Shown: positions 1 to 5,639 of the stretch, one piece after another | Layout: every line of letters begins with the position of its first letter | How positions within the stretch are numbered: position 1 is the first letter of the stretch | Assembly: GCA_031264395.1 (NCBI GenBank) | Contig: JAISEB010000327.1 | Location: forward strand, 1-5,639 | Length of the DNA stretch: 5,639 nucleotides | Source of the DNA: Treponema sp. | Lineage (GTDB): Bacteria > Spirochaetota > Spirochaetia > Treponematales > Breznakiellaceae | Direction of reading: 5' to 3' | Notes under the pieces: generated by a model | What the model saw: only the letters and a program-made list of their open reading frames with translations | Told to the model about the DNA's origin: nothing | Database searches by the model: none | Translations under genes and position numbers: made by a program

Positions 1-1404
1 GGCAGGTTCCTGGGGGCCCGGTACGTCATCACCGGCCAGTTTATGGACCTGGGGGACCGCTGCCGTTACCGCCTTAACGGCATCAACGTGGAAACGGCCC
101 GGCACGAAAGCTCCACCCGTCTGAATGTGCGGAACGACCGATCTTTCAAACAGATGTTCGCCGCTCTGCAAAAGGCCGCGCCGATAGTCCATACCGCAAG
201 CTACGGCACGGGTGGAACGGCCGCTCCCCGGACTGCCGGGGCCTTTCTGGACCGGGGCATCATGTTCGCCGGCCGGGGGGAATACGACTTGGCAATTGCG
301 GACTTCAGCGAGGCTGTTAGGCTAGACGGGGAGTATACAGCGGCGTATCGCAACCGCGGCTATGCATACTCCGACAAAGGGGACTACGATAACGCTATCG
401 CCGACTACACCCAAGCGATCCGGCTCGATCCGGATTACGCAGGGACGTATGTCCTTCGCGGTATTGTGTATGAACGCAAAGGGGATAGTGATAACGCTGT
501 CGCCGACTATACCCAGGCGATCCGGCTCGATCCGGATTACGCAGGGGCGTATGGCTTGCGCGGTTTTGTGTATGGCGAGAAAGGGGACTACGATAAAGCG
601 ATTGCCGACTTCAACCAGGCGATCCGGCTCGATCCGAATGACACGGGGGCGTATGCCGGCCGCGCCAATGCGTATTCTAACAAAGAGGATTATGACCATG
701 CCGCTGCGGACTACACCCAGATAATTCGGCTCAATCCGAATGACTCGGAGACTTATCGAGTGCGCGGTACCGTGTATCACGACAAAGGGGACCTGGACAA
801 GGCCATCGCCGACTACACCCAGGCGTTGCGGCTCAATCCGAACGATGCGGATGCGTATGCCTTTCGTGGCAATGCGTATCACGACAAAGAGGACTACGAC
901 CGGGCCATTGCCGACTGCACCCAGGCGATCCGGCTGAACCCGGAGAATGCGTTCGCGTATCTCATGCGCGGCAACGCGTATGGAAACAAAAGGGATTACG
1001 ATCTGGCCGTCGCGGACTACACTCAGTCGCTGCGGCTGAACCCGAATCAGGCGGGAGCGTACAGGAACCGCGGCAGGGCGTATACCGATAAGGGGGACTA
1101 TGACCAAGCCATTGCCGACTTTAGCCAGGCGATCCGGCTGGACGGGGAGGATGTACAGACGTATTTCAACCGCGGATGGGCGTATCTCGACAAAGGAGAC
1201 TATGACCGGGCTATTGCCGACTTTAATCAGATAATCCGGCTGGTCCCGGACTTCGCTGCGGCGTATGGCAGCCGCGGCATTGCGTATGCCAGCAAGGAAG
1301 ATTACCGGCGAGCCCGGGTGGATTGGGAGCAGACGTTGCGGCTCGATCCAAATGATGCCCAAGCCCGGGCGAACCTTGAGCGGTTGCGGCAGATGGGGCA
1401 GTAA
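1..1404 (+). CDS. TPR-repeat protein with CsgG/LpoB-like N-terminal region (5'-partial)
   Basis: The frame is open from base 1 to the TAA at 1402-1404, giving 467 visible residues; the start lies beyond the left edge. The ATG at 43 is probably internal, because it has no ribosome binding site and the conserved sequence continues upstream of it (GARYVITGQF, residues 5-14). Visible residues 1 to about 58 (LGARYVITGQF, then YRLNGINVETA and STRLNVRND) resemble the C-terminal part of the CsgG/LpoB-like domain that precedes repeats in many Treponema lipoproteins and periplasmic proteins. A short Gly/Thr/Ala-rich linker follows (about 63-80). Residues 81-454 are eleven 34-residue TPR units with a consensus near AYxxRGxAYxDKGDYDxAIA, then DYTQAIRLNPN. 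Residues 455-467 form a short final helix. TPR arrays are protein-binding scaffolds, and no catalytic motif is visible. By analogy with the fused domain, an envelope role is plausible, but the partner is unknown and any signal peptide would be outside the window. The TPR call is very secure; the N-terminal family is less so. Confidence 0.9.
   Translation, partial: GRFLGARYVITGQFMDLGDRCRYRLNGINVETARHESSTRLNVRNDRSFKQMFAALQKAAPIVHTASYGTGGTAAPRTAGAFLDRGIMFAGRGEYDLAIADFSEAVRLDGEYTAAYRNRGYAYSDKGDYDNAIADYTQAIRLDPDYAGTYVLRGIVYERKGDSDNAVADYTQAIRLDPDYAGAYGLRGFVYGEKGDYDKAIADFNQAIRLDPNDTGAYAGRANAYSNKEDYDHAAADYTQIIRLNPNDSETYRVRGTVYHDKGDLDKAIADYTQALRLNPNDADAYAFRGNAYHDKEDYDRAIADCTQAIRLNPENAFAYLMRGNAYGNKRDYDLAVADYTQSLRLNPNQAGAYRNRGRAYTDKGDYDQAIADFSQAIRLDGEDVQTYFNRGWAYLDKGDYDRAIADFNQIIRLVPDFAAAYGSRGIAYASKEDYRRARVDWEQTLRLDPNDAQARANLERLRQMGQ
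241..1362 (+). repeat. Eleven tandem 102-nt units encoding TPR motifs
   Basis: Eleven consecutive in-frame units of exactly 102 nt start at 241, 343, 445, 547, 649, 751, 853, 955, 1057, 1159 and 1261, with no insertion or deletion between them. Each encodes one 34-residue TPR with Arg-Gly or Arg-Ala at positions 5-6, Tyr/Phe at 9 in most units, DYDxAIADY-like helix-B residues in the middle and RLxP near the end. Units 2 and 3 share an exact 30-nt stretch (415-444 and 517-546, exactly 102 nt apart), so at least part of the array arose by recent duplication or is being homogenised. Units 1 and 9 have DGE in place of the usual DP/NP pair, and unit 10 has VPD. Confidence 0.95.
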
Positions 1405-1454
1405 TTCTCCATTTAAAACAACCACAAACTACTCGAACGAAAGAGGAAGAGATT

Positions 1455-1532
1455 ACCACAAAAAGGCGAAGAAGTTTTTAAGGGAAAACCGCTCTTTTCC
1501 CTTTACTTTTTCGACCTATTCGACCTTGTGGT
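1455..1532. repeat. Imperfect inverted repeat between the convergent genes
   Basis: The outer arms are ACCACAA at 1455-1461 and its exact complement TTGTGGT at 1526-1532. The core is a perfect 9-bp stem, AAGGGAAAA (1480-1488) with TTTTCCCTT (1495-1503). Between arms and core only GGCGAA against the complement of TTCGACC is loosely similar. A further direct copy of ACCACAA lies at 1421-1427. The ACCACAA plus GGCGAAGAAG wording recalls the degenerate ACCACAAAGG/CACGAAG-type intergenic repeats seen in many bacterial genomes, including spirochaetes. That resemblance is from memory and is an inference. No target-site duplication or coding content is visible. Confidence 0.45.
1480..1511 (+). terminator. 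Candidate intrinsic terminator of the TPR gene
   Basis: A perfect 9-bp stem (AAGGGAAAA, 6-nt loop CCGCTC, TTTTCCCTT) is followed by TACTTTTT at 1504-1511. It begins 75 nt after the TPR stop codon. The stem has only three G-C pairs and the T-tract is interrupted, so it would be a weak terminator. The position between convergent genes supports the call. Confidence 0.5.
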
Positions 1533-1533
1533 T

Positions 1534-1558
1534 AAAAATTCTTCTTTCCGGCAAAGAA
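1534..1558 (-). terminator. Candidate intrinsic terminator of metH
   Basis: Read on the minus strand, TTCTTT (1558-1553), loop GCCGG and AAAGAA (1547-1542) form a 6-bp stem, extendable by one wobble pair. GAATTTTT follows, with the T5 run at 1538-1534. It lies about 120 nt downstream of the metH stop codon. The stem is short and AT-rich, so this is a tentative call; it is the only stem-plus-T-tract I see on this strand after metH. Confidence 0.35.
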
Positions 1559-1676
1559 AGGAGAGATTTCAGGGTTACATTGCGAAATATCGAAGCAAAC
1601 ATTCGTATCTGTTTTTCGTTAAATGGAGAATTACTGAGATTTCTTGGAGAGGGGGACTTTTCGGTTCTGCGGCTCC

Positions 1677-4600
1677 CTAAATTCGTCCCAGCCTTTTTTC
1701 CGCTTCCCTCCGGCTGATGCCTTTCCGGGCGGCCCAGTCGCCGATCTGATCATCGTTAAGGCGGCCCACGCCAAAGTAATATGCTCCGGGGGCGGCAAAA
1801 TACATGCCGCATACGGAAGCTGCGGGAATGATCATCGCCGTTTCGGTTAGTGTAAGGCCGCAGCGTTTTTCCGTGTCCAGGAGTTCAAAGGCCGTTTTTT
1901 TGTCCCAGTGATCGGGACAGGCGGGATACCCGAAAGCCGGCCGTATGCCGGTGAACGCGCCCCTGAATATTTCTTCGGCAGACAGCGTTTCGTCCGGGGC
2001 ATAACCCCACCATTCCCGCCTGACCCTCATGTGTATTTCTTCGGAAAAGGCTTCCGCCAGGGTATTGGCAATGCTGGCAAGCAGTATGGAGCTGTAATCG
2101 TTGTTTTGTTTCCGGTATTCTTCCGCCGTTTCGGTAAGGCCAAAACCGGCGCTGAGCGCGAAGAGTCCTATCCAGTCGTGACCGTCCTCTTTGCCGGGCG
2201 GGCGGCCGGCTGTGGGCATAATAAAATCCGCAAGACAGGCGTTGGGGCCTCCGGCCCGTTTCTTCTCCTGATTCCTGGGAAAACAGAAGCGGGATATTTC
2301 GGACATTTCTTTTCCGTAAATGACAATATCGTCCCCGTCGGAAAGTGCGGGAAAAAAACCGACGGTTCCCCGGAGCTTCAGAATTTTTTCCCGGACGATC
2401 TTGTTCAAAAGCCCGCCGGCTTCTTCCATCAACTTTTCCCGGGCATTTCGCCTTTTTTTCCTGTCCACAACAGTATACGCGGACGGATAGGTTTCTTCCG
2501 CCAGATCCCAAGTTTGAAGGAAAGAGGACCAGTCTATATACGGGATAACACGATCCGCGGGGTAATCATTGAACGCGAGAATTTCCCCGGTCTTAGGTTC
2601 CACCGGAATGTTAAATCCCATCGGTATTTTATTTTTTCTGGCGTCGTCGACGGGAAGAAGTTCGACGTTGTTTTTGATCTTTTCATGCTGCAGCACGGCG
2701 TTACGGTAGGATTCTTCAAGTTTTTCAAGGAAGCGGCTTTTTTCGGTGCTGGAAAAAAGGGAACGGACAACCTCCGCCGAGCGCCCGGCATCGGGCACAT
2801 ACACGACGGGGCCCGAATACACGGGGGCTATTTTCAAACTGGTGTGGGCAAGGCTTGTTGCCGCGCCTCCTATGAGCAGGGGAATTTTCATGGCGTGCGT
2901 TTCCATTTCCCGGGCCGTGTTGATCATCTCGTTTAATGAGGGGGTAATAAGCCCCGAAAGGCCCACGATACCGGCGTTTTGTTTTTTCGCCTCTTCGATT
3001 ATTTTTTCCGCGGGAACCATGACCCCCAGATCGGCAATGTTATAACCGCCGCATCCCAGAACCACCGCGACAATGTTTTTTCCTATGTCGTGGACATCGC
3101 CCTTTACCGTGGCAAGGAGTATTCCCGGACCGGTTTCCTCCGTTCCGGTCTTTTCCGCTTCCAGATACGGTTCCAGAACCGCCACGGCCTTTTTCATTAC
3201 CCGCGCGCTGCGGATAACCTGGGGAAGGAAGAGTTTTCCTTCGCCGAATCTGTCTCCCACTTCTTTCATGCCCCGCATAAGAACCGTTTCCACAATGTCG
3301 AGGGTCCGGCCGTATTTTGGCCGCAGTTCCAGCACGTCTTCTTCAATGTGAGCGTCATTGCCGTTTATCATGGCGTATACAACGCGTTCTTCGGGGGGAA
3401 GATTTCTCCATTCACCGGCCGGTTTTTTTTCCGCTGCGGGTTTGTCCTGCGTTTTTTCCGCCAAGGCGAGGAGGCGGCCGGCCGGATCTTCGCCTTTACC
3501 CCGGCAGAGTATTATATCCTCGGCGGCTTCCCTCAGCGCCGGATCTATCTCGTCATAGGCAAGGAGGCTTCCCGGATTTACAATGGCCATGCTGAGCCCC
3601 GCCCCGGCGGCGTGTTTAAGAAAGACCGCATGCATTGCCTCCCGCACCGTGTCGTTTCCCCGGAAACTGAAGGAAAGGTTTGAAACGCCGCCTGAAATTC
3701 GGGCGCCGGGACAGTGTTCCCGTATCCATTCGCAGGTTCGTATAAAGTCCAGCGCATAGCCGTCGTGTTCGGGAATGCCGGTTGCTATGGCAAGGACATT
3801 GGGATCAAAGACAATATCGGAAGCGGGAAAGCCGCTGTTAATAAGGAGGTCCCAGGACCGGCGGGCAATTTCTATTTTACGTTCATAACCGGCAGCCTGG
3901 CCTTTTTCGTCAAAAAGCATGATCACGGCGGCGGCGCCGTAACGTCGGGCCAAGTGGGCGCGGCGGAGGAATTCTTCTTCTCCTTCTTTAAGGCTGATGG
4001 AATTGATGAGCCCTTTTCCCGGTACGCATTTAAGAGCCGCCTCTATTACTTCCCAGCGGGAACTGTCTATCATTACGGGAACGCGGGCAATGTCGTTTTC
4101 CTGGGACGCCAGGGCAAGGAATGTTTCCATGATCTTTTCCGCGTCCAGAAGGGCGTCGTCCATGCAAATATCTATTACATCCGCCCCCGCGTTGATCATT
4201 TCCCTGGCAATATTCAGGGCGTCATTGTATTTTTCTTCTTTAAGGAGACGCAGAAATTTCCGGCTTCCGGCAGTGTTGGTGCGTTCGCCAATAATGGTAA
4301 AGGAAGATCCCCGGAGGGGTTCAAGCCCGGCGAGAAAAGCCTCTGGCCGTACCGCCGGAATTTTACGGGGCTTGCGGGATTTGGCCCTTCCGGCAATGAC
4401 GGCTATATGGGCGGGCGTAGAACCGCAGCAGCCTCCGGCTATGTTGATGATCCCTTCCGCCATGTATTCTTCCAGACGGTCCGCCATGAAGACGGGATTT
4501 TCACCGTATTCGCCCGATTCATTGGGAAGCCCCGCGTTGGGATGAACGCTGACAAGACAAGGGGCAAAGGCGGCAATATTTGCCGTGTAGGGCTTGAGCC

Positions 4601-5357
4601 GCTCCGCGCCGAAAGAACAGTTAAGGCCGATGGACCAGGGGTTTGCATGGGACACCGATATATAGAAGGCTTCGACCGTCTGGCCCGAAAGAAGCCTTCC
4701 TCCTTCGGAAACGCTGGCGGAGATCATAAGAGGAATGCCGCCGCTTCCCTTCCTTTCTTCCAGTATCCGTTTAACCGCGGCTATAGCCGCCTTGGCGTTA
4801 AGGGTATCGACAACCGTTTCTATGAGCAGTATATCCGCGCCCCCGTCCAGAAGCCCTCTGGCGTTGTCGTAATAGGCAGTTTCAAGTTCGTCCCATGTTA
4901 TGGCCCGTTTGGCGGGTTCCTGTATGTAGGGAAATATACCGGCGCTCTTTGCGGTGGGCCCCATGCTTCCCGCCACGAAACGGGGCTTGTCCGGCGTTGA
5001 AAATTTGTCCGCCGCCTTCCGGGCAAGGCCAGCCGCCGCGGCGCTTAGTTCCAAGGCAAGATCCCCGATTCCGAAATCCGCGAGCGATACGGATGTGGCG
5101 TTGAAACTGCAGGTTTCAATAATATCCGCCCCGGATCGCAGATACGCTTCGTGTATTCCCGAAATAACCCAGGGGCTTGTTATGCACAGAAGATCGTTGC
5201 AGCCGGAAAGCGGCGCGGGATGATCCAGAAAACGCCTGCCCCGGAAGTCTTTCTCGGTAAGTTTGAAAGACTGAATCATGGAGCCCATTGCGCCGTCGAG
5301 CATGATGATCCGTTCGGCGGCTATGGCGTCAAGCTGTTCCCGGGTATTCATATACAT
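1677..5357 (-). CDS. metH: Cobalamin-dependent methionine synthase MetH
   Basis: This cytosolic enzyme moves a methyl group from 5-methyltetrahydrofolate to homocysteine through enzyme-bound cobalamin, making methionine and tetrahydrofolate. The product has 1226 residues, essentially the length of E. coli MetH (1227), with all modules in order. The homocysteine domain (about 1-330) starts with LDGAMGSMIQ and carries zinc ligands Cys247 (GLNCSFGAE) and Cys310-Cys311 (GGCCGSTP). The pterin domain (about 352-625) has GERTNTAGSRKF, MIDSSRWEVIE and GGVSNLSFSFRGND. The cobalamin cap follows a variable linker at about 645-740 (FGEGKLFLPQV). The cobalamin domain (about 741-890) has DVHDIGKN with lower-ligand His756, Asp754, and Ser807 in SGLITPS. 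The reactivation domain (about 900-1226) has Asp942, Glu1102 and RPAFGYPACP (Arg1139, Tyr1144), matching the E. coli AdoMet-binding residues. It should therefore be reactivated reductively with AdoMet. The stop is TAG at 1677-1679. No frameshift or missing key residue is seen. Met1 or Met3 may be the real start. It stands alone, convergent with the TPR gene. Confidence 0.98.
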   Translation of the reverse strand: MYMNTREQLDAIAAERIIMLDGAMGSMIQSFKLTEKDFRGRRFLDHPAPLSGCNDLLCITSPWVISGIHEAYLRSGADIIETCSFNATSVSLADFGIGDLALELSAAAAGLARKAADKFSTPDKPRFVAGSMGPTAKSAGIFPYIQEPAKRAITWDELETAYYDNARGLLDGGADILLIETVVDTLNAKAAIAAVKRILEERKGSGGIPLMISASVSEGGRLLSGQTVEAFYISVSHANPWSIGLNCSFGAERLKPYTANIAAFAPCLVSVHPNAGLPNESGEYGENPVFMADRLEEYMAEGIINIAGGCCGSTPAHIAVIAGRAKSRKPRKIPAVRPEAFLAGLEPLRGSSFTIIGERTNTAGSRKFLRLLKEEKYNDALNIAREMINAGADVIDICMDDALLDAEKIMETFLALASQENDIARVPVMIDSSRWEVIEAALKCVPGKGLINSISLKEGEEEFLRRAHLARRYGAAAVIMLFDEKGQAAGYERKIEIARRSWDLLINSGFPASDIVFDPNVLAIATGIPEHDGYALDFIRTCEWIREHCPGARISGGVSNLSFSFRGNDTVREAMHAVFLKHAAGAGLSMAIVNPGSLLAYDEIDPALREAAEDIILCRGKGEDPAGRLLALAEKTQDKPAAEKKPAGEWRNLPPEERVVYAMINGNDAHIEEDVLELRPKYGRTLDIVETVLMRGMKEVGDRFGEGKLFLPQVIRSARVMKKAVAVLEPYLEAEKTGTEETGPGILLATVKGDVHDIGKNIVAVVLGCGGYNIADLGVMVPAEKIIEEAKKQNAGIVGLSGLITPSLNEMINTAREMETHAMKIPLLIGGAATSLAHTSLKIAPVYSGPVVYVPDAGRSAEVVRSLFSSTEKSRFLEKLEESYRNAVLQHEKIKNNVELLPVDDARKNKIPMGFNIPVEPKTGEILAFNDYPADRVIPYIDWSSFLQTWDLAEETYPSAYTVVDRKKRRNAREKLMEEAGGLLNKIVREKILKLRGTVGFFPALSDGDDIVIYGKEMSEISRFCFPRNQEKKRAGGPNACLADFIMPTAGRPPGKEDGHDWIGLFALSAGFGLTETAEEYRKQNNDYSSILLASIANTLAEAFSEEIHMRVRREWWGYAPDETLSAEEIFRGAFTGIRPAFGYPACPDHWDKKTAFELLDTEKRCGLTLTETAMIIPAASVCGMYFAAPGAYYFGVGRLNDDQIGDWAARKGISRREAEKRLGRI

Positions 5358-5364
5358 ACACTCT
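5349..5364 (-). promoter_or_regulatory. metH translation start region with weak Shine-Dalgarno
   Basis: On the minus strand the order is AGAG (5364-5361), TGT, ATG (5357), TAT, ATG (5351). The AGAG is only 3 nt from the first ATG but 9 nt from the second, a more usual spacing. Met3 would then give a 1224-residue protein beginning MNTREQL. The ribosome binding site is weak for either start. Met1 was kept in the gene call because the sequence alone does not settle the choice. Confidence 0.45.
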
Positions 5365-5390
5365 AATTCGGGGAATGAAAAAATGAAAGT

Positions 5391-5420
5391 CCGGCGAAAG
5401 CGAAGCCCGGCGTTCCCGCC
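5391..5420. other. Two small hairpins in the metH leader
   Basis: CCGGC (5391-5395) can pair with GCCCGG (5405-5410) with one bulged C. The overlapping GGCG-TTCC-CGCC at 5409-5420 is a 4-bp stem; on the minus (metH) strand its loop reads GGAA, a GNRA-type tetraloop. The two share bases 5409-5410, so they could not both form fully. They are short and GC-rich and may be incidental, but they lie directly beside the larger inverted repeats. Confidence 0.3.
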
Positions 5421-5422
5421 TT

Positions 5423-5485
5423 GGAGTTTTGCGGCTCCCGCCCCGCACGTTACCCCCGAACATCCGTAATATGCCGCAAAACTCC
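5423..5485. repeat. Perfect 13-bp inverted repeat upstream of metH
   Basis: GGAGTTTTGCGGC at 5423-5435 is the exact reverse complement of GCCGCAAAACTCC at 5473-5485, separated by 37 nt (5436-5472). A 13-of-13 match at this spacing is unlikely by chance. If metH transcription starts to the right of 5485, this forms a stem with a G-rich loop in the leader RNA, ending 65 nt before the first metH ATG. It could also be an operator or a remnant of a mobile repeat. It is too long-looped for a typical terminator. Confidence 0.7.
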
Positions 5486-5488
5486 CCA

Positions 5489-5527
5489 GCGAATGCGAAG
5501 CGGAGCTTTACTCCGCTTCGCATTCGC
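5489..5527. repeat. Perfect 17-bp hairpin in the divergent intergenic region
   Basis: GCGAATGCGAAGCGGAG (5489-5505), loop CTTTA (5506-5510) and the exact complement CTCCGCTTCGCATTCGC (5511-5527) make an uninterrupted 17-bp stem. The arm contains GCGAA twice. It is not a canonical intrinsic terminator: on the plus strand the nearest T-run (5542-5547) is 14 nt away, and on the minus strand TGGGGAGTTTT follows. It lies 3 nt from the 13-bp inverted repeat and ends just before the -35 box of the rightward promoter. It may be a REP-like palindrome, a protein-binding site or a leader RNA element. Confidence 0.8.
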
Positions 5528-5529
5528 CC

Positions 5530-5558
5530 TTGACCTTGCCGTTTTTTCCGTCTACATT
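5530..5558 (+). promoter_or_regulatory. Candidate sigma70 promoter for the right-edge gene
   Basis: TTGACC (5530-5535, five of six consensus bases) and TACATT (5553-5558, four of six) are separated by exactly 17 nt. The predicted transcription start is about 5565, which leaves a leader of about 30 nt before the ATG at 5596. The match, spacing and position all fit the downstream start. No equally good promoter was found for metH on the other strand. Confidence 0.5.
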
Positions 5559-5564
5559 TCTCAA

Positions 5565-5584
5565 GGGCCCGCCCCGGCGGGTCC
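5565..5584. other. GC-rich hairpin just upstream of the right-edge gene's RBS
   Basis: GGGCCCGCC (5565-5573) pairs with GGCGGGTCC (5576-5584) over nine positions, one of them a G-T wobble; the 2-nt gap means the innermost pair would open. On the plus strand it would sit at the very 5' end of the predicted transcript and abut the GGGAG ribosome binding site at 5585-5589. It could stabilise the 5' end or limit ribosome access. No T-tract follows on either strand, so it is not a terminator. Confidence 0.45.
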
Positions 5585-5595
5585 GGGAGTAAAAA

Positions 5596-5639
5596 ATGGA
5601 CATTTGGCGGGAAAGCTTTCCGCTTCGATTTGGAGCGGT
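5596..5639 (+). CDS. Start of an unidentified gene running off the right edge
   Basis: An ATG at 5596 lies 6 nt after a strong Shine-Dalgarno (GGGAG, 5585-5589) and about 30 nt after a predicted transcription start. The visible product is MDIWRESFPLRFGA, with the frame still open at the window end. Fourteen residues are too few to name a family. The wording loosely recalls the N-terminus of acyl-ACP thioesterase-like proteins, which is only a guess. The gene is divergent from metH and shares its upstream region. The call rests on start signals, not on homology. Confidence 0.5.
   Translation, partial: MDIWRESFPLRFGA

Noticed and set aside
322..1425. A 367-codon open frame on the minus strand across the TPR gene
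   Set aside because: It is the antisense of a periodic, biased coding sequence; a stop-free antisense frame is carried through every 102-nt unit. Its product is a repeat of IRIEPDRLGVV-like text with no family resemblance.
1559..1676. Possible small RNA or gene in the AT-rich remainder of the spacer
   Set aside because: No start codon with a ribosome binding site opens a frame of useful length, and no promoter or clear stem-loop was found.
1265..1717. A 150-codon plus-strand frame spanning the end of the TPR gene and the spacer
   Set aside because: It begins inside the TPR coding region in another frame, runs through the candidate terminators and ends inside the metH 3' end.
3714..5000. A 428-codon open frame on the plus strand opposite metH, with other shorter ones nearby
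   Set aside because: metH is unambiguous along the whole stretch, and the antisense products are Gly/Phe/Arg-rich with no recognisable domain or ribosome binding site.
5384..5469. Small plus-strand ORF (MKVRRKRSPAF and onward)
   Set aside because: It is short, proline/arginine-rich and runs through the inverted repeat; the GGGGA upstream is not convincingly placed and the product resembles nothing known to me.
5436..5472. G-quadruplex on the minus strand within the loop of the 13-bp repeat
   Set aside because: There are three close G-tracts (GGGGG, GGGG, GGG), but the nearest fourth tract on either side is about 19 or more nt away, so the canonical pattern is not met.
5358..5595. Cobalamin, SAM or SAH riboswitch in front of metH
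   Set aside because: Biologically expected, but I could not find the GCCACTG-type cobalamin box, the SAM-I core or the SAH GCTGCAACGG-type core on the minus strand. A covariance-model search would be decisive.
5610..5621. Perfect 12-bp palindrome GGAAAGCTTTCC
   Set aside because: It lies inside the first codons of the right-edge gene. A palindrome of this size with no spacer is weak evidence for a site on its own.

Overview
The window looks like bacterial chromosome from a spirochaete, most likely a Treponema of the host-associated or termite-gut type. The basis is the style of the N-terminal domain of the first protein (a CsgG/LpoB-like fold fused to a long TPR array, common in those genomes), the moderately high GC of the genes and the AT-rich spacers. 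This taxonomic call is an inference from recalled family resemblance and was not tested by a search.

Layout. (1) Bases 1-1404, plus strand: the 3' part of a gene for a TPR-repeat protein. Its reading frame is open through the left edge, so the true start lies outside the window. It ends in eleven uninterrupted 34-residue TPR units. (2) Bases 1405-1676: an AT-rich spacer between two convergent genes. It holds a candidate terminator for each gene and an imperfect inverted repeat bounded by ACCACAA/TTGTGGT. The stretch from about 1559 to 1676 holds nothing I can name. (3) Bases 1677-5357, minus strand: a complete, canonical metH gene for cobalamin-dependent methionine synthase. All five modules are present (homocysteine, pterin, cobalamin cap, cobalamin, reactivation) and the key residues are intact. 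(4) Bases 5358-5595: a divergent intergenic region packed with inverted repeats, including a perfect 17-bp hairpin and, 3 nt away, a perfect 13-bp inverted repeat. It also holds a sigma70-like promoter pointing right. (5) Bases 5596-5639, plus strand: the first 14 complete codons of a gene that runs off the right edge, preceded by a strong ribosome binding site.

How the genes relate. The TPR gene and metH converge and are not an operon. metH and the right-edge gene diverge from a shared structured region. Nothing links the TPR protein to methionine metabolism. metH appears monocistronic within the window. I found no cobalamin, SAM or SAH riboswitch signature in front of it, so the structured leader is the most interesting unexplained part. 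I see no convincing new multi-gene system here; the window is mostly ordinary housekeeping sequence with noteworthy intergenic structure.
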